This document shows positions 19,376-32,500 of a stretch of 62,000 nucleotides of DNA, one piece after another; position 1 is the stretch's first letter, and each line of letters starts with the position of its first letter. The notes under the pieces were generated by a model that saw nothing but the letters and a program-made list of their open reading frames with translations, was not told where the DNA came from and did no database searches. A program made the position numbers and the translations under genes. Source of the stretch: Mesostigma viride (taxonomy: Eukaryota; Streptophyta; Mesostigmatophyceae; Mesostigmatales; Mesostigmataceae); NCBI GenBank assembly GCA_009746045.1, contig RPFO01000213.1, forward strand, positions 12,038,563-12,100,562. The letters are read 5' to 3'.

Positions 19376-20614
19376 CGTTGGGGTGACGCAATGTGACCCG
19401 GTACACACATGGTCTGCGCTGGTTGTCTCGTGGACAAAGTGATTGGGGCCGTGATGCCCGCGCATCCCATGGTTATTTAGGCACTCCCATTCCATTCCAT
19501 CATGTACCCGTTTCATTGAGGATTTACGATCGCCTAAGGGACGCAGTTTACATGCTTATAAAAAATCAGTACGTGCTATGAATTCATTTAGCAAGGAGAT
19601 GACAAAGCCAAGCAATGCTCTTTGCATGCAGATGCCATGGCTTTTGTAATGGTGCCGTCATCATGAACCTATTTATGAAAAAAGTCGCTAAAGTAGCTGC
19701 CGTGTTGCTGGCAGCATGGTCCCTGAAACTTCGACATCGTTGATCTTCCAAGAACAATGATGGCGCAGGACTGGTCCAGTCACCCGGGTCATTGACCAGA
19801 AAGGCTTCAGTATGCCAGGTGCGACCGTAGACATCGGCATGCTGAACTTGCCCCCATTGCACCAGCAGGCCCACTTCTAACTGGGCATAAACCTCCCAGG
19901 TGGCAACACCATTTGGGAGGGACGGCTGTTATAACAGCTCTGGCTATGTGCTGGTAGGATCCTTATTCGTGGGATTGGTCGCTTGCTGATGTGGCGCCTT
20001 TGCAGCAAGCACACCGGCTGACTATCCTATGGTACATGCAACCTCGGAACCTATCTGACCTGAAATAGATATCCATGAGACCACCAGTGCAGGCCAGAAA
20101 ACAGAAAACCCGAACCATAGCTCGCGCCTGCTGTTATATGATCCATAGGTATGCAAAAAACTGCATCCGTCAATTTGCTGATTGCGCGTCGCAGGCGAGG
20201 GCGGTGATGCCCACATTCCTCCCTTCCAACGGCCCCCAGCTTCCTTCTTTGTACTCCCACTTGCAGGCTGGACGGCACCAAGTACGGCAGCAGTCTCTGT
20301 GAGTCATCAGCACGTTGGGATGCGCCAGATCTGGACATAGGTCGGGCAGACACACAAAAAAAGGCATGCAGCAGGACAATGAAAAGTCCATCGAAGAAAA
20401 CAAAGTTCGCAACAAATTAAAAAAGGGAGGGCAGAAAATTGTGCGATGTGATTGTTGTGGAGGTGGAGGACTAGGCAGTGCTGGCTTGGCTATGCTACGC
20501 CGTGCGCGCCCAAGCGGAAGCTATTTGGCTAGCTGCAGGATCAGGAACTAAGGGTTTACGGGTCTGTGTGCGCCCCGACTTCTGGTCAAGCATCATTTAC
20601 AAACAGTCTTGATC
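19376..20614. other. Unassigned region, one odd minus-strand open frame
   Basis: No recognisable family. A minus frame at 19874-19584 (GLLVQWGQVQHADVYGRTWH, then EAFLVNDPGDWTSPAPSLF) has a natural-looking composition and might be a lost exon. The rest is repetitive or featureless. Confidence 0.25.
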
Positions 20615-20618
20615 TTAA

Positions 20619-22673
20619 CCCTTAAATGGTTCTCGCGCCTATTGCTAGGTGCGAGTTCAACTCGAGCCTACGAATAGGCGCAAGATGGGAAGCGGCGCGG
20701 CGCGAACGCCAGTTGACATTTCCGTGATAGTTTTAGGTCTGCTGCAAGAGCTAGATGTGCTCTACGCCCTGATACCGGACATTACTGTGTTCAGACCAAG
20801 TTTACAGGGACTAATAAGGAACAAGTACAGGGGGTACCCAGGTCCACCGGGACGAAAGTGAATGTTATATAATTACGTACATGCAAATTTGAGGCTATGG
20901 CGTTGCCGAAAACTGATTGGTGTAGGATCATCGATGCATGGATTCGTTCCGAATTTTGTAGGCATGATTTATGCGTTATACAGATGCTGTAGCCGCAGTC
21001 GCGCAACATCTACTAAGGTGCGCAATCATCACGGGCTGGGGTTTTACTGCGTCAACGCGTGTTTATTGTGACGGAAGTGACGATGAAGTTAGCACTTGTT
21101 ATCAGTGGCTTTATAATTGAATATTTCGCATCGAGTAACTTTTTTGCGATGTATTTCAAATATTTCATTAGTGTCGTGGGCCAGGAAAGTCTTGACGCAT
21201 CGGCCCTGTCGTCAGCTTGCTAGCTGTCCGTGAGCCTTTTTTTTGCGGTTTCGACCTGGCGCAGTTTAGTGTCCCTGCAGTTACCGTCGACACGGTAAAG
21301 TCGTCATATCATTGTTGAAGGTTTGGGATGTAAAAGTCGCTTCGCTACTACTTTTCTGTAATGGTTTGTGTTGGTGGTTGCGCACAGCCATTACGGTCAG
21401 ATTTTCATCCATTTTGTTCATGATTGGCTGCGTCTGCACCACATATACTAGAATAATGATTGGTGATACATGTTAAGAAGTTCTATATGGTATCATGATG
21501 GTTTCTATAGCCCAAATCCTTAAGAATAGATGGTATATTGGCCAGTTTTTTGTTAGCCTTTTAGCTTTGTTAGTATTGCTGTTGTGCAGTCACCCCATCT
21601 GTCTTCATGTAACACCTGTGGAGGTCCCAGTGCCCTGCTTGCATTCAAAAGAAGGTCCATGAATTGTCTCAGTGTATTTTCATCTCAGGCAAGCATATGG
21701 AGGTCATTTATTATGTTGTGGATGCATGGACTACGTAGCCCCATTGCACGCGTGCATTTGGGCCTTGGCACAATATACCTGCTAGTAGAGCTTGGTAGCG
21801 TCCACATGGTGGTGTTTTCTTTACAACAACATGAAGCATAGTTTAAGCTGTGTGGTAGTGATCATTTTGAGCATTACCCGGCAATTCAAAAGCACCATTG
21901 TGCACGCCTCATACCATTGTAATGCCACTTAGTGCCGCATGTCGCCCCGTAGCCAGGTAACAGCTGAAATGATGAAGCCCAGCATACAAGGAGCTCCAGT
22001 TAGCATTTCCAATTATCTAGGCTTACTTTTACCCATCTAGTCTAGCATTGGCATGTGAGAAAAACTGTGCATGTGGTAGGCTTGTGTGGTGGGTAGCCTT
22101 TGCCTTTACCATGCCATGATACTGTGAATGTGACTGTGAATTGACGTGGCTGTGTATAATTGCTGTTATGGATGCTCTGCATGCTGGAATTGATGAAATA
22201 TGCATGTTTGATAATTTATGATGTTTTATGATGCTACGGAGTGAGGCGCCTGCCTTGTAATGCTAGCAAATGTCACTAGCCAAATTGGCCCCTATTTGTA
22301 GGCGCGAGTTATTTTTAGATAATGATCTGGGTCCCTGGGACAACCTGTGATGTCAGTGTTCAGAAGCCATGCCTGGCTACCCAAGCAACTGTCTTTAAAA
22401 TGTTGGGAGCAACGGAACTGTTTTCAGGTGTAATAATGCATTATACATGTGTGTTTTTCTCGCACTCGCGCACCCCCCTGAGGATGGTGCTATTTTTAGC
22501 ACCCATAGCACATTGCAACATGACCAATGACATGACCCCCAAGTAAGTCCCTATATGTGTGTGCTTTGGTCCCAGTATGGACGCTAAATTGTTTTAAGGT
22601 TGGTTTGTGGACTTTACCATGCAAGGTGCAACTGGCGCCTATTTTTAGGCGCAAGTTGGACACCATTTAAGGG
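20619..22673. mobile_element. Non-autonomous piggyBac-like element, 2055 bp, TTAA target
   Basis: TTAA at 20615-20618 and 22674-22677. Termini CCCTTAAATGGT and ACCATTTAAGGG form a 12-bp inverted repeat. Just inside each end is a small hairpin made of GCGCCTA...TAGGCGC/AGGTGCGAG motifs (20634-20690 and 22632-22655), with another copy near 22300. No transposase domain is recognisable in the short internal frames. It lies just downstream of the TRAF7-like gene. Confidence 0.85.
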
Positions 22674-22677
22674 TTAA

Positions 22678-23378
22678 CACCAAGTTCCTTCAGCCTGGTC
22701 GTAGGAAGCTATAAATGGCCAGGCCTGCAGCCCACTGATTTATTCCGATGCAATAGGTGAGAGGCACACAAGCTTTATCGGCCCGCCCGCCAGGTAGCCA
22801 GCCAGCAGGCACGCCACTGCCACCAAGACTACGGGGCTTTGATGGCCACACATCCTTAAACACGCAAATCAACGCACAGTTGCTTGACGGTTGCTGGCGA
22901 AGAAGTAATAGAAACTAGCTGCGGGGGGTGATCCCAGACACGCAAAGCAGGGAGGCTTGCTCTTGATGATCGAAAACTAGTATTTCACATTGAGCGCTTG
23001 CCGGAGGCCTGCATTGACCGGGACGTCCTCGTCTTTCAATCGCGGGAACACAGAAGGCAACATTATAAAGTATAAACCATATACTACGCAGTATGAAAAT
23101 AACGGAGACTTTGCTATCGGCATCGCAAATATAAGCAAGTTGTGCAATGATATATATGTACACTAGACTGCAGAGCCTTGCAAGCTGTGCACTGTCTCAT
23201 GGAGCCGAAAGGGCAGCTAACAAGGCGTATGGGGCGTCATTGACAAAGGTCCTCAAAGCAAGTCACCAGAATGCCCAGCAAAACTTCTCAGGCTATCTGG
23301 GGCCCGGGAAATAGCGAGACCTTCATGCAGGCACAAACACAAAGCAGCTAGCAGTATTGTTAAGAAAAGGCCACCCAC
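22678..23378. other. Downstream flank or last intron of the TRAF7-like gene
   Basis: No assured feature apart from the candidate last exon listed separately. Reading through the donor after 23379 would add about 40 residues to a stop at 23253; this is the alternative 3' end. Confidence 0.3.
22690..22854 (-). CDS. Possible terminal exon of the TRAF7-like gene
   Basis: After AAG at 22857-22855 the minus strand reads DVWPSKPRSLGG and runs 54 codons to a stop. Preceding WD exons mostly begin with V-W, and TRAF7 proteins end shortly after a VW. The composition of the tail is poor and the polypyrimidine tract weak, so this is a low-confidence call. Confidence 0.25.
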   Translation of the reverse strand, partial: DVWPSKPRSLGGSGVPAGWLPGGRADKACVPLTYCIGINQWAAGLAIYSFLRPG

Positions 23379-23501
23379 CTTGATTTGCCCGTCCTCTGAC
23401 CCGCTGAAGAGCATCCCGTCATGCACATGCAGCGCAGTCACTTGCGTCCGGTGTTCCGTGAGCTCCGTCACCAGCCTCGAGTAGTCTTTCGTGCTCCACA
23501 C
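23379..23501 (-). CDS. TRAF7-like gene exon 10: WD40 blade
   Basis: 123 bp: VWSTKDYSRLVTELTEHRTQ, VTALHVHDGMLFSGSEDGQI, K, acceptor TAG, donor GTGGGT. The best WD40 match of the series. Confidence 0.85.
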
Positions 23502-26500
23502 CTAAATCCAACAATGGGGTACCAAAGGTCCACAGCGACAGAAGCAAGTCAAAGTTCGAACTCTGCCACTCAATGCTAACTACTACCCTGAACATGGTGT
23601 ATGTACTAGGAATCACGCGGTCCAATGGTAGGAGGGTAAGACAGTCTAACAGATATACGATCTGTTACACTCAGCAGTCCATGCCTGGTTTAAGGAGGCA
23701 CAGATTGTATATAGATAGCTGGTGCGCACAGCATGATGGGATCAGGGTACATGCACCCACGTAAATTTAATTCTGGCAACCCCCTCCTCCCCTCACTTGG
23801 CCATCTTGTATGAAGGGAAAGGTGGAAGGTGGCCTAGCCTGGTCTATCTACCCAGCCAAGGTTGCATGGCATGCCAATGAGGTGGGTAGAGTCCTAAGCG
23901 TATATGGGATCAGGGTACATGCACCCACGTAAATTTAATTCTGGCAACCCCCTCCCCCCCTCACTTGGCCATCTTGTATGAAGGGAAAGGTGGAAGGTGG
24001 CCTAGCCTGGTCTATCTACCCAGCCAAGGTTGCATGGCATGCCATTGAGGTGGGAGTCCAAAGCGTGTATGGGATCAGGGTACATGCACCCACGTAAATT
24101 TAATTCTGGCAACCCCCTCCCCCCCTAACTTGGCCATCTTGTATGAAGGGAAAGGTGGAAGGTGGCCTAGCCTGGTCTATCTACCCAGCCAAGGTTGCAT
24201 GGCATGCCAATGAGGTGGGTACAGTCCAAAGCGTGTATGGGATTAGGGTACATGCACCCACGTAAATTTAATTCTAGCAACCCCCTCCCCCCCCCACTTG
24301 GCCATCTTGTATGAAGGGAAAGGTGGAAGGTGGCCTAGCCTGGTCTATCTACCCAGCCAAGGTTGCATGGCATGCCGTTGAGGTGGGTAGAGTCCAAAGC
24401 GTGAAGCAAACTTCCGGCAACATCCACCTCTACAGGTTTGCAATCAATAGTAATACTACTATGAAAACAGTACGAGGTAGATGTGCCCTCTGTCGCCATC
24501 TGAACTAGCAAACTACACTGAGGGATCTGGCATTTTGACGGCGTATGAAAATTCCAAACCAAGAACTGCTATAAATTTATACTTGCAGCCTCCTCCCCCA
24601 AAGCAGACACCACTACATAAGAGCACCTGACTTTCTTGCACAGAGAAAGCCCGTTAAAAGGAGGGAGTTAAGACACGCCTACTATCAGCTTCCTTCCTCT
24701 GCCTTTCACCAACTGACTATTCCGGCCAAAACGCCCTCCCCCTTGCTCCCAATCCAGCAGCCTTCATTCTTATGCAACGCAATGGTAGATGAGTCCCGCA
24801 GCTGTACTAAAAAAACTAGGCAGGGTGAATAGAGAAGGTGGCAGGGTAAGCATGGGCAGCTATTTGCCCTAAATACAGGTACTTAAAGTTTCTGCCTTTC
24901 CACTTCGGGTTGCCGTGGGAAATTTGTCGAGGACAAGGGTAAGGGTACGATATTACCAGAGAGAACTAGGTTGACCCCAACACTGTGGACGTGCAACGTC
25001 CATGACTTGCGATGCAGGATAACCCCCCAGTCCCATTTTTGTCGACCAATGAACACTGAGGCTGTTCCGCCTTTGTCACCTTGATGTTGCAAGTGCTGGT
25101 AGCCGCAAAAAGGAAGCCACCACCGGCAGCCGTCAAGTGGCACCTGGGCGCTCGAATGTCTGCGATATGGGTGTAGTCGACCGTGCTCCACGCCTGTCAT
25201 GAAACAGGAGAAAGAAAAACCGCATTGCAATGCAGCATTTATGATATTAACTGAGTTTTCCCAAACATTCAAACAAGGGTTTCAAGCATGCAACGCTGAC
25301 AATGAATTCCATTGATATTCTAGCAGCAGTGCAAGGACATATGGCTCACTACGCATGCCTCACTCACTATGCAATCACAAAGCAGTTATTTCTAAACTGT
25401 ATAGGGATTGGCTTAGGTCTTGCATGTGCAAAACGAAACATAGTACGTATACCAACAGATGCAATTGCGATAGTTGCACCCCATTACACTTCACTGAATT
25501 TAATTTTACTTTACTTGATTATTCTTATTCATGGAAAATGCCCACTTTACAGACAACACACTTGAAATGCAGCTACGCAGACATTTCAAAAGGGTGCCAC
25601 TATCTCTGCCAAAGACTGTCCATTTGGTATCCATCTGGAGTGCTCTGCAACAAAGGCCATTTCCAGAGCGTCTTTGCTCCAACACAAAAGACGTACTACT
25701 TACTCGAATTGTGTGCCGCTCGGGATCGATGCCGTAGAGGACGCCATTACCCAATGCCAAGTGCTTCACCTCAATCCCTTCTAATGTCACCCCATTTGTC
25801 GTTGGCTTTATTACAAGCTTTTTGGTGGTCATGTCCCAGACCTGGCCACAAAGCGGAAGATGAGGGCAATAAAAAGCATATCAATTGATGCGCCGGCAGC
25901 ATGAAGGATGCAACCAGCAACAACTAACAGCATCTGGACGTATAAGCTTTCTTGAACCTTGCAGTACCATGGAACTCCTTGCAAATGATAGTGTCTGCCA
26001 TAAACTTACATCGAAGCGCATACGTGGGAAAGGCATCAAAGAGAATATTTGGGAAAATGTGTGCTCACACTAAGCAACTCTAATTTCTTACCATGCAAGG
26101 AACCACATGTCGATAATTAACCTGGCCCCTTGACATGCTATAGCTTTGCTAGTATTCTCCATTAACCCTCAAGTATTGCCAGACTGCCAGCATATGCTGT
26201 ATATACCCTGAGTCTATTCTGTCCGATCCCACAACCCCTCGCCAGGTCTGGAAGCTCAGGACTGCACTAGTGCCAATGAGTGGGTTCCTTAGAAATGCCG
26301 GTGAAACATGATGGAATGCTGTGATGTGACATTCCGCGTCAACAGGTTGGCAGCCATGCTGCTCAAGTTCCGGCATCGAGCAGGGGACACATTCACAACA
26401 TCCTTGGAGCGTGCCGAGCATGTGCAGCGTACAATCCTGGCATGTTTTAATTTTGTTGCGACCCCTAATACAAGCATGTTTGTTCACATCATACGGTCAG

Positions 26501-29500
26501 CGTGGCGTACCTCAAGTGGCAATCACGAACAAGCAAACGGCTCTTAGTTTCTTCGTGCAAGTGCTACAACGGCTGGTCGCTCTCGACAGACTACGACAAG
26601 CAAATATATAGAGAGTGCCCATGGGCTAACACCAGATCATAGCGCAACTCAGTCAGACTTCACAATTGCACACGTGTGCCTCTGGATCTACATAGCTATC
26701 TCCGCAGGCCATCGCGATAGTTAGCGAAGGTCTTCTGTCTAATCAACACAGCCCGCTTGAGTAACAATATGAAAATTTGCATATTACAGCCCATGCATGC
26801 AGGTGGTACGCCCAAACGACTTCGTCAACTTATCCCAAAGTGACAGCGCAAGTACTTCTTTCTACACGAGACGTTTTCCGCCAGCCCTTTTCCCACCGGT
26901 TCGCGGTAAAGAGAACTTTAGCAAAGAACATTGCAAAGATTTTTAACTGAACTAGTGCAAATGAGAGCCAGCGCATGGGTGGCCATGGCATATGCTTCAA
27001 GTCGACATATGAACAGATAACTGCTGCAGTACACAGAAAAGAGTGCCATAGCCTTAAGGCAACTGTGATACCACGGGCAAAGGAAGCTGCTGTTGATAGA
27101 AATGAAATCATCATATCCCTAATTTGGCCTAATCAGGCTTTGGTAGGAATCATCACAAAACTCTTGGAATCAAAGAGACCAAACTACCAAAGAGACTCAA
27201 GAGTGCGACAGCGCTGCGCACGGTTGGAGCATCCGCATCCACGGGACGCTCAGATAGGAAAAGTATTATCAATTTCTATTATCGGTGACTGCAATCAATA
27301 GCGTGAGCCATTTAGAAACAGCGCTTGTGCATTGGCTTGAATACCTGAAACCTGTCATCGTAGAGCTTAGCACCATCTGATGCCAGTAGAACACCAAAGT
27401 CACGGTGAAGAAATTGACGCCTCTGTCCCTGCAGCCGGTTGGATGTGTCACCGTTTGAAGGCAACTCATACTGTTGCGACCATACAAAATTGAGGGCACG
27501 ACCAAATGCAGGAAGTCGCCCACCCCAATCAACAACATTGGTGTCGTAATTTAAAAACGCAGGAAACTTTGTGAATCGAGCAACAACAGAACTATCCTGT
27601 GTAAAAAAGTGCTTCGATAATCTGTTGTGTGCATGAGCATGCATGACAAATAAGCCTTATTACTAGTATTGAGTAGTCAGAACAGCTATTAAGAAAAGTG
27701 CTACAGAGCATGTAATGAGAACAGTTTGGGAATGAGGGCCAGTTACGCATACCTGGCCCTGTCACCCCAGCTGGGTGTGCGGGAGGCAAGAGCAAGTAAA
27801 ACAGGGAGGTCAGTCACCTCACTCCATCCGTTTTATACCTCATAACCACAAGGGTATGAGAAGCTGGGGTGACATGAGCCAAAATTTGATCGTACTGAAA
27901 GTAAACTACTTTGCAAAAATCTACCAGCATGCATGTCTTCACCTTTGCATCCATTTGCTGAGATAGAAACGAGCGATAAAAAGCTTTCAAACCTCGTAAA
28001 AAACTACAAAGGCGGGCCCACCCCTCCCCCAAACATGACACAGAACACATGGGCGCGATCCTGCCCGTAGCGTAACAGCAGTAGTACTACTATGTATAGT
28101 CTAGGATCATCATCCTACTGTGCGCTACTGGCTAAAAAATGTGGAAAATTTTTCTTTTCATATGCGAGTTAGAGAGTTGTGCATCTTCGATGTCAGCCAA
28201 GCTTGCTAAACTACATAATAATAACTTGAAAGCAAATGCACAAGTGTGCACCAAAATTTCACTTCCCTAGAGTGGAATCCACTATGAACGGAAACAAGTA
28301 AAAGCATAACCCACATACACCAATGTGTGTAGCTCCATGGAAAAAAGCCTCAAGAAGCCATCAAAAGTTGTGTCATTATATATCTGCCCTGAACTACATA
28401 CAAGGGAGAAACTTCTCCATAAAACCTTGTTTGATTCACGTCATCATTCAAAACATGGACAGGGCGGCGCCACACATGAAGAGAATTTCAAACAGGTGCG
28501 TCGGTGGAACATGGTACATGATCTAGGAAAGGTGGAATGGCGATTACGAGCAGAGGGCGCGCTAGTATCAAAATTTAACCAAACTTCACACTGACTGTTA
28601 TTATGCTTGGTGTGTAACGGCTTCTCGCTCGACGCCAAACATCTGTAGGAGGATGCGTATGAACAGTCACTTACTAGGCAGGAAAGATTGTTCTCCCTGA
28701 AAGTACCATAGATTTTCCCCTGGGAAATGACCACATCTCTTGCATATTTTGAGCTTTCCCAAACAAGCTTGAACTGGTAGTCAGGAGGGTTCCAAGTTAT
28801 TATGCCCTGCCACCATTTCCACGAAAATTGCAGGAAGTGAAAGTAGATCAAGAGGCACTTGCAAATCAGTACATATGTCCATTGTCAGCAATGACATGTT
28901 TACACATTATGACGAATCGACGGAAACACACTGGCGGACATACTGGCAAGGTACCTTGACAATTCTCATTTGCATTTCCTGGAACGCATAATCCGTACAA
29001 ATAAACGTTCATGTCAGCAAGGCTTTTCCGATATTACTACAGTACATGACTACAGAAAATTGTCGCAGCCTTCTTGCAGTATCTCCGTGTGGCAGGCAGG
29101 TATTTATACAGGCATATACCATCCATCAGCAGTTTCCTCACATAGTTTCCCAGTCCTAGTAACGTAACCCTTAGGAAACATGTGCGCTAGCTTCAAATGG
29201 TGGAATATCAATATTACAGTTATTCTTCGGGTCACAAAACCAACTTGATTAAGCCATGAATCCTAGTGAAAGCGTAGACTTGAGCTAGTTGTTGACTCCT
29301 CCGGCCATTGCCGGACTTCTACGTGCCAAACAACCGCTCTCGGCAAGGGTTACGCGACTGCATCCTTGAGACTGCCCAGCTACGTAACTCGTTCCTGCCA
29401 TCTTTTTCGTCTACGCATAGTCACTTCTCTGTCACGCTATGTGCAGGTGAGGAGATCCCCATCATAACGGGTCTATGTAGTCGAGCTTGCAGTAGATAAA

Positions 29501-32500
29501 ACTGTTTTCCATGACAGCTCTCAACAAGGCTGATCCAGCTGCATCCATATGCAATGCTCAAAGCGACCTGCTGTTCTGTTTGACCGCATTGACCTCATAT
29601 TCTCCATGCATGACGGCAGTACTTTTACTGGCATAAACAGATGCGGCCATGGACTGATCATTAGCCGCCGGGAGCAGCCAAGATTTGCTGATTCACGTCT
29701 CAACTGGATTTTTGCTAACACAGCCAAGGACTAAACAGTTGGGTACTGTTTGCCGCCCAGACCGTGGCAGCCCCAACTTAAAAACGAAACGAGTACAACT
29801 CAAAGAAAGCAGGACTTTAGACATGCATGACTGCACTAGTTAACCCTGTAGGGCATAAACCCGCGGGTTAAACAAGAGAGCAGGCTTTGAGGCACAGGAC
29901 AAGCACACACCCTTTGCACATTTCTACTGGCCACTGTTGCCAAATGCCACGGCAAGTGGGTAAGAGGCGAGAAAAGAAAAGTGCTAGCTTCCCATGTTGA
30001 GAAGGTCCACCTTCGCTGGCATCTTACTGGATGAGTCAGCCCTTTCGGGTCCAGCCCAGGCCATTGCATGAGCTGTTGCTCGGATGATCTCAAACAGGCG
30101 GTTATTGGGGTTAGTCAGCCTGGGGTACTAGATTGTGCAGCGGGGTTCAACCATGCTGGCCTTTTTGCAGCCAAGTTGAAGGCTATGGCATGGGCCTTGT
30201 AAAGCATTGGTACAACTTGTCCTTCTTCAATAGCCCCTCACTCCCATGGACTGAAGCAAATACAGGATAATACCAAAGGTGCCAGCAAGAGCTATTGTTG
30301 ATACTACTTATAGTGATAGATGGCAGTCAGTTATCAGCTGGCTCAAACTGCTGCAGGTGATATGAGCACGGCTCGTTCATGGGCGAATCTGGATAAATTG
30401 TTATAAAAATTCAGACTTGTAGACTTGATAGAAATCATGGCTACATCCAAGCGAAAATTCCAACTCACCTCACGAGAAATGCCATGCAGGACACCAACAG
30501 GTGCTGAAGCTAAGGTCCATTAGAGTGCCTTCCTACCAGATAAACAAGTTTATTACAATAAGTGTGTGCAGGCTTTAACAGTTGAGCCTAGCCACACCCT
30601 CCAAATCGTTGTACAAGTCATTGTCAAGTCACGCCAGTTCACCATGCTGGGGCCCAGCACATGCCCCCTTGGTCCAATCTTGTCCCACATCACCATCTCT
30701 GTACACCCAGGCCGTTTCCAGCCCTGGTGGTAGGAACGCAACCACTTAGAATGCTGGGCTCTTGTTGGCATGATGATGCCCCCCCTCCCGCCCCCGTGTG
30801 GCCGCTACGGTTTCCCGGCGGACGCAGGGTGGAGCCACATACGTTCCCCCGATTAGAAGGGCACATCCCAGTGCTGCCATTTAAGGACTTATGCCACTTG
30901 GGGACGTCTCCAGCTCACCCGCCACCATCACCAGCCCACCGGCAAAGCCGCTGGGATATCCCGAGGGTAAAGCCACTGCCACAAGTTCTATATCCCCCCC
31001 ATGGTGATGATGATGATGATGATGGCTCCAGACCTCCTAGCGCCAGGGGCCCACCATCAACATGGTGTCATGAGCCTTCACGCCGAGTCGAGCTTTATGG
31101 TATATGATGCATTTTATTAACAACCCCGACCTCACTGCCGGGTTCCATGCACACCACCCCTCGTGGGGGGCACTGGAAATCGACTGCAAAGCGAAGCCTG
31201 CCGCCCTTGGGCGGGCGGAGCGGAGAATTTTTTCCGGGCTTTCCAGGCATTGGATTTTGCAAGGAGGAATATAAATTTGCGCACGGCTTACCCAGGGTTT
31301 TCCGCAGCTTCCCACCTCTCCCATATCGCCAAGGGCAGAAGGGAAGGGGCCTGCTCGTCGGAGCACCTTGAGGGTACGGGCGCCTGCGCCCTCCCCATGC
31401 CGACAGCAACCCCGGACCAACAGCAGCCGCTGCCATTGGTCCACCCTCCTCCGCCTCTGGTTTCTTTTGACCCCATTCTGTCTGAAAAACGCCCTGCTTC
31501 CCTCGTGCACGCCCTCGGGTTTCGTTGGTGCACCCTCCGGTCTCTTCTGACCCCATTCTGTCTAAAAAACGCCTGCTTCCCTCGTGCACGCCCTCCGGTT
31601 TCGTTGGTGCACCCTCCGGTTTCTTCTGACCCCATTCTGTCTGAAAAACGCCCTGCTTCCCTCGTGCACGCCCTCCGGTTTCGTTGGTGCACCCTCCGGT
31701 TTCTTTTGACCCCATTCTGTCTGAAAAACGCCCTGCTTCCCTCCGTGCACGCCCTCCGGTTTCGTTGGTGCACCCTCCGGTTTCTTCTGACCCCATTATG
31801 TCTGAAAAACGCCCTGCTTCCCTCCGTGCACGCCGCTACGGGGAAGAAATCCCAGGCGAACACTATACTCGAGGTTTAAACTAGCGCTTCCTTCAGGGAT
31901 CGTCGGCTCGCGCTGTCCTTTCGCAGGGATCTTGGCCAAATACCGCCTTCTCTAAAAACCGCCATCCCTACTTACTGACTTTCGAAAACAAAGCCACTAC
32001 GGGCTCCCAAATGAATCCTGGCCGGCGCACCCCAGCGCCATGGGGGAACACCCTAGGACCAGCGCAAAAACCCATCACAAATATTTCGACCAACAGCGGG
32101 TCACCTCCCTGTAAATGGGGTGGCCGGAAGCGTCGACTTACAGAACCTCCATAGTGGCCTCCATAGCGGCCAGCCCACCTTTCCTCACATTGGAAAGTTG
32201 CAAGCTGCAAAAGACCTCCCTACGTTCACCACGCCACACTAAGTACGTGTGAAAATGAAAAACAAAGCACATGCTCTCAAGGCGCCGCGCCTCCCTCAAA
32301 AGGGCGGGCACAGTTGTAGGGACACTAGTACCCGCACAACGCGGGTCCCCTTCTACTCTAGTCCTATGTTTCACAAGCACCTCATATTGTGTAGGTGACG
32401 TACGGTAGAGCTACGCTACAGGCAGCAGATCGGCCACCTTGGAGCCCGCTGCAACATAATTATGAAATGAGCAGATAGCTCAAGAAATAGGTGCTGAAGC

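Noticed and set aside
23739-24410. Regular repeats considered as a CRISPR array
   Set aside because: Units are about 165 bp with no short conserved repeat plus unique spacer, and the context is eukaryotic.
31095-31880. Overlapping 190-238 codon frames
   Set aside because: Caused by an 80-bp repeat that is not a multiple of three, so each frame cycles through the same peptides; other units lack it.
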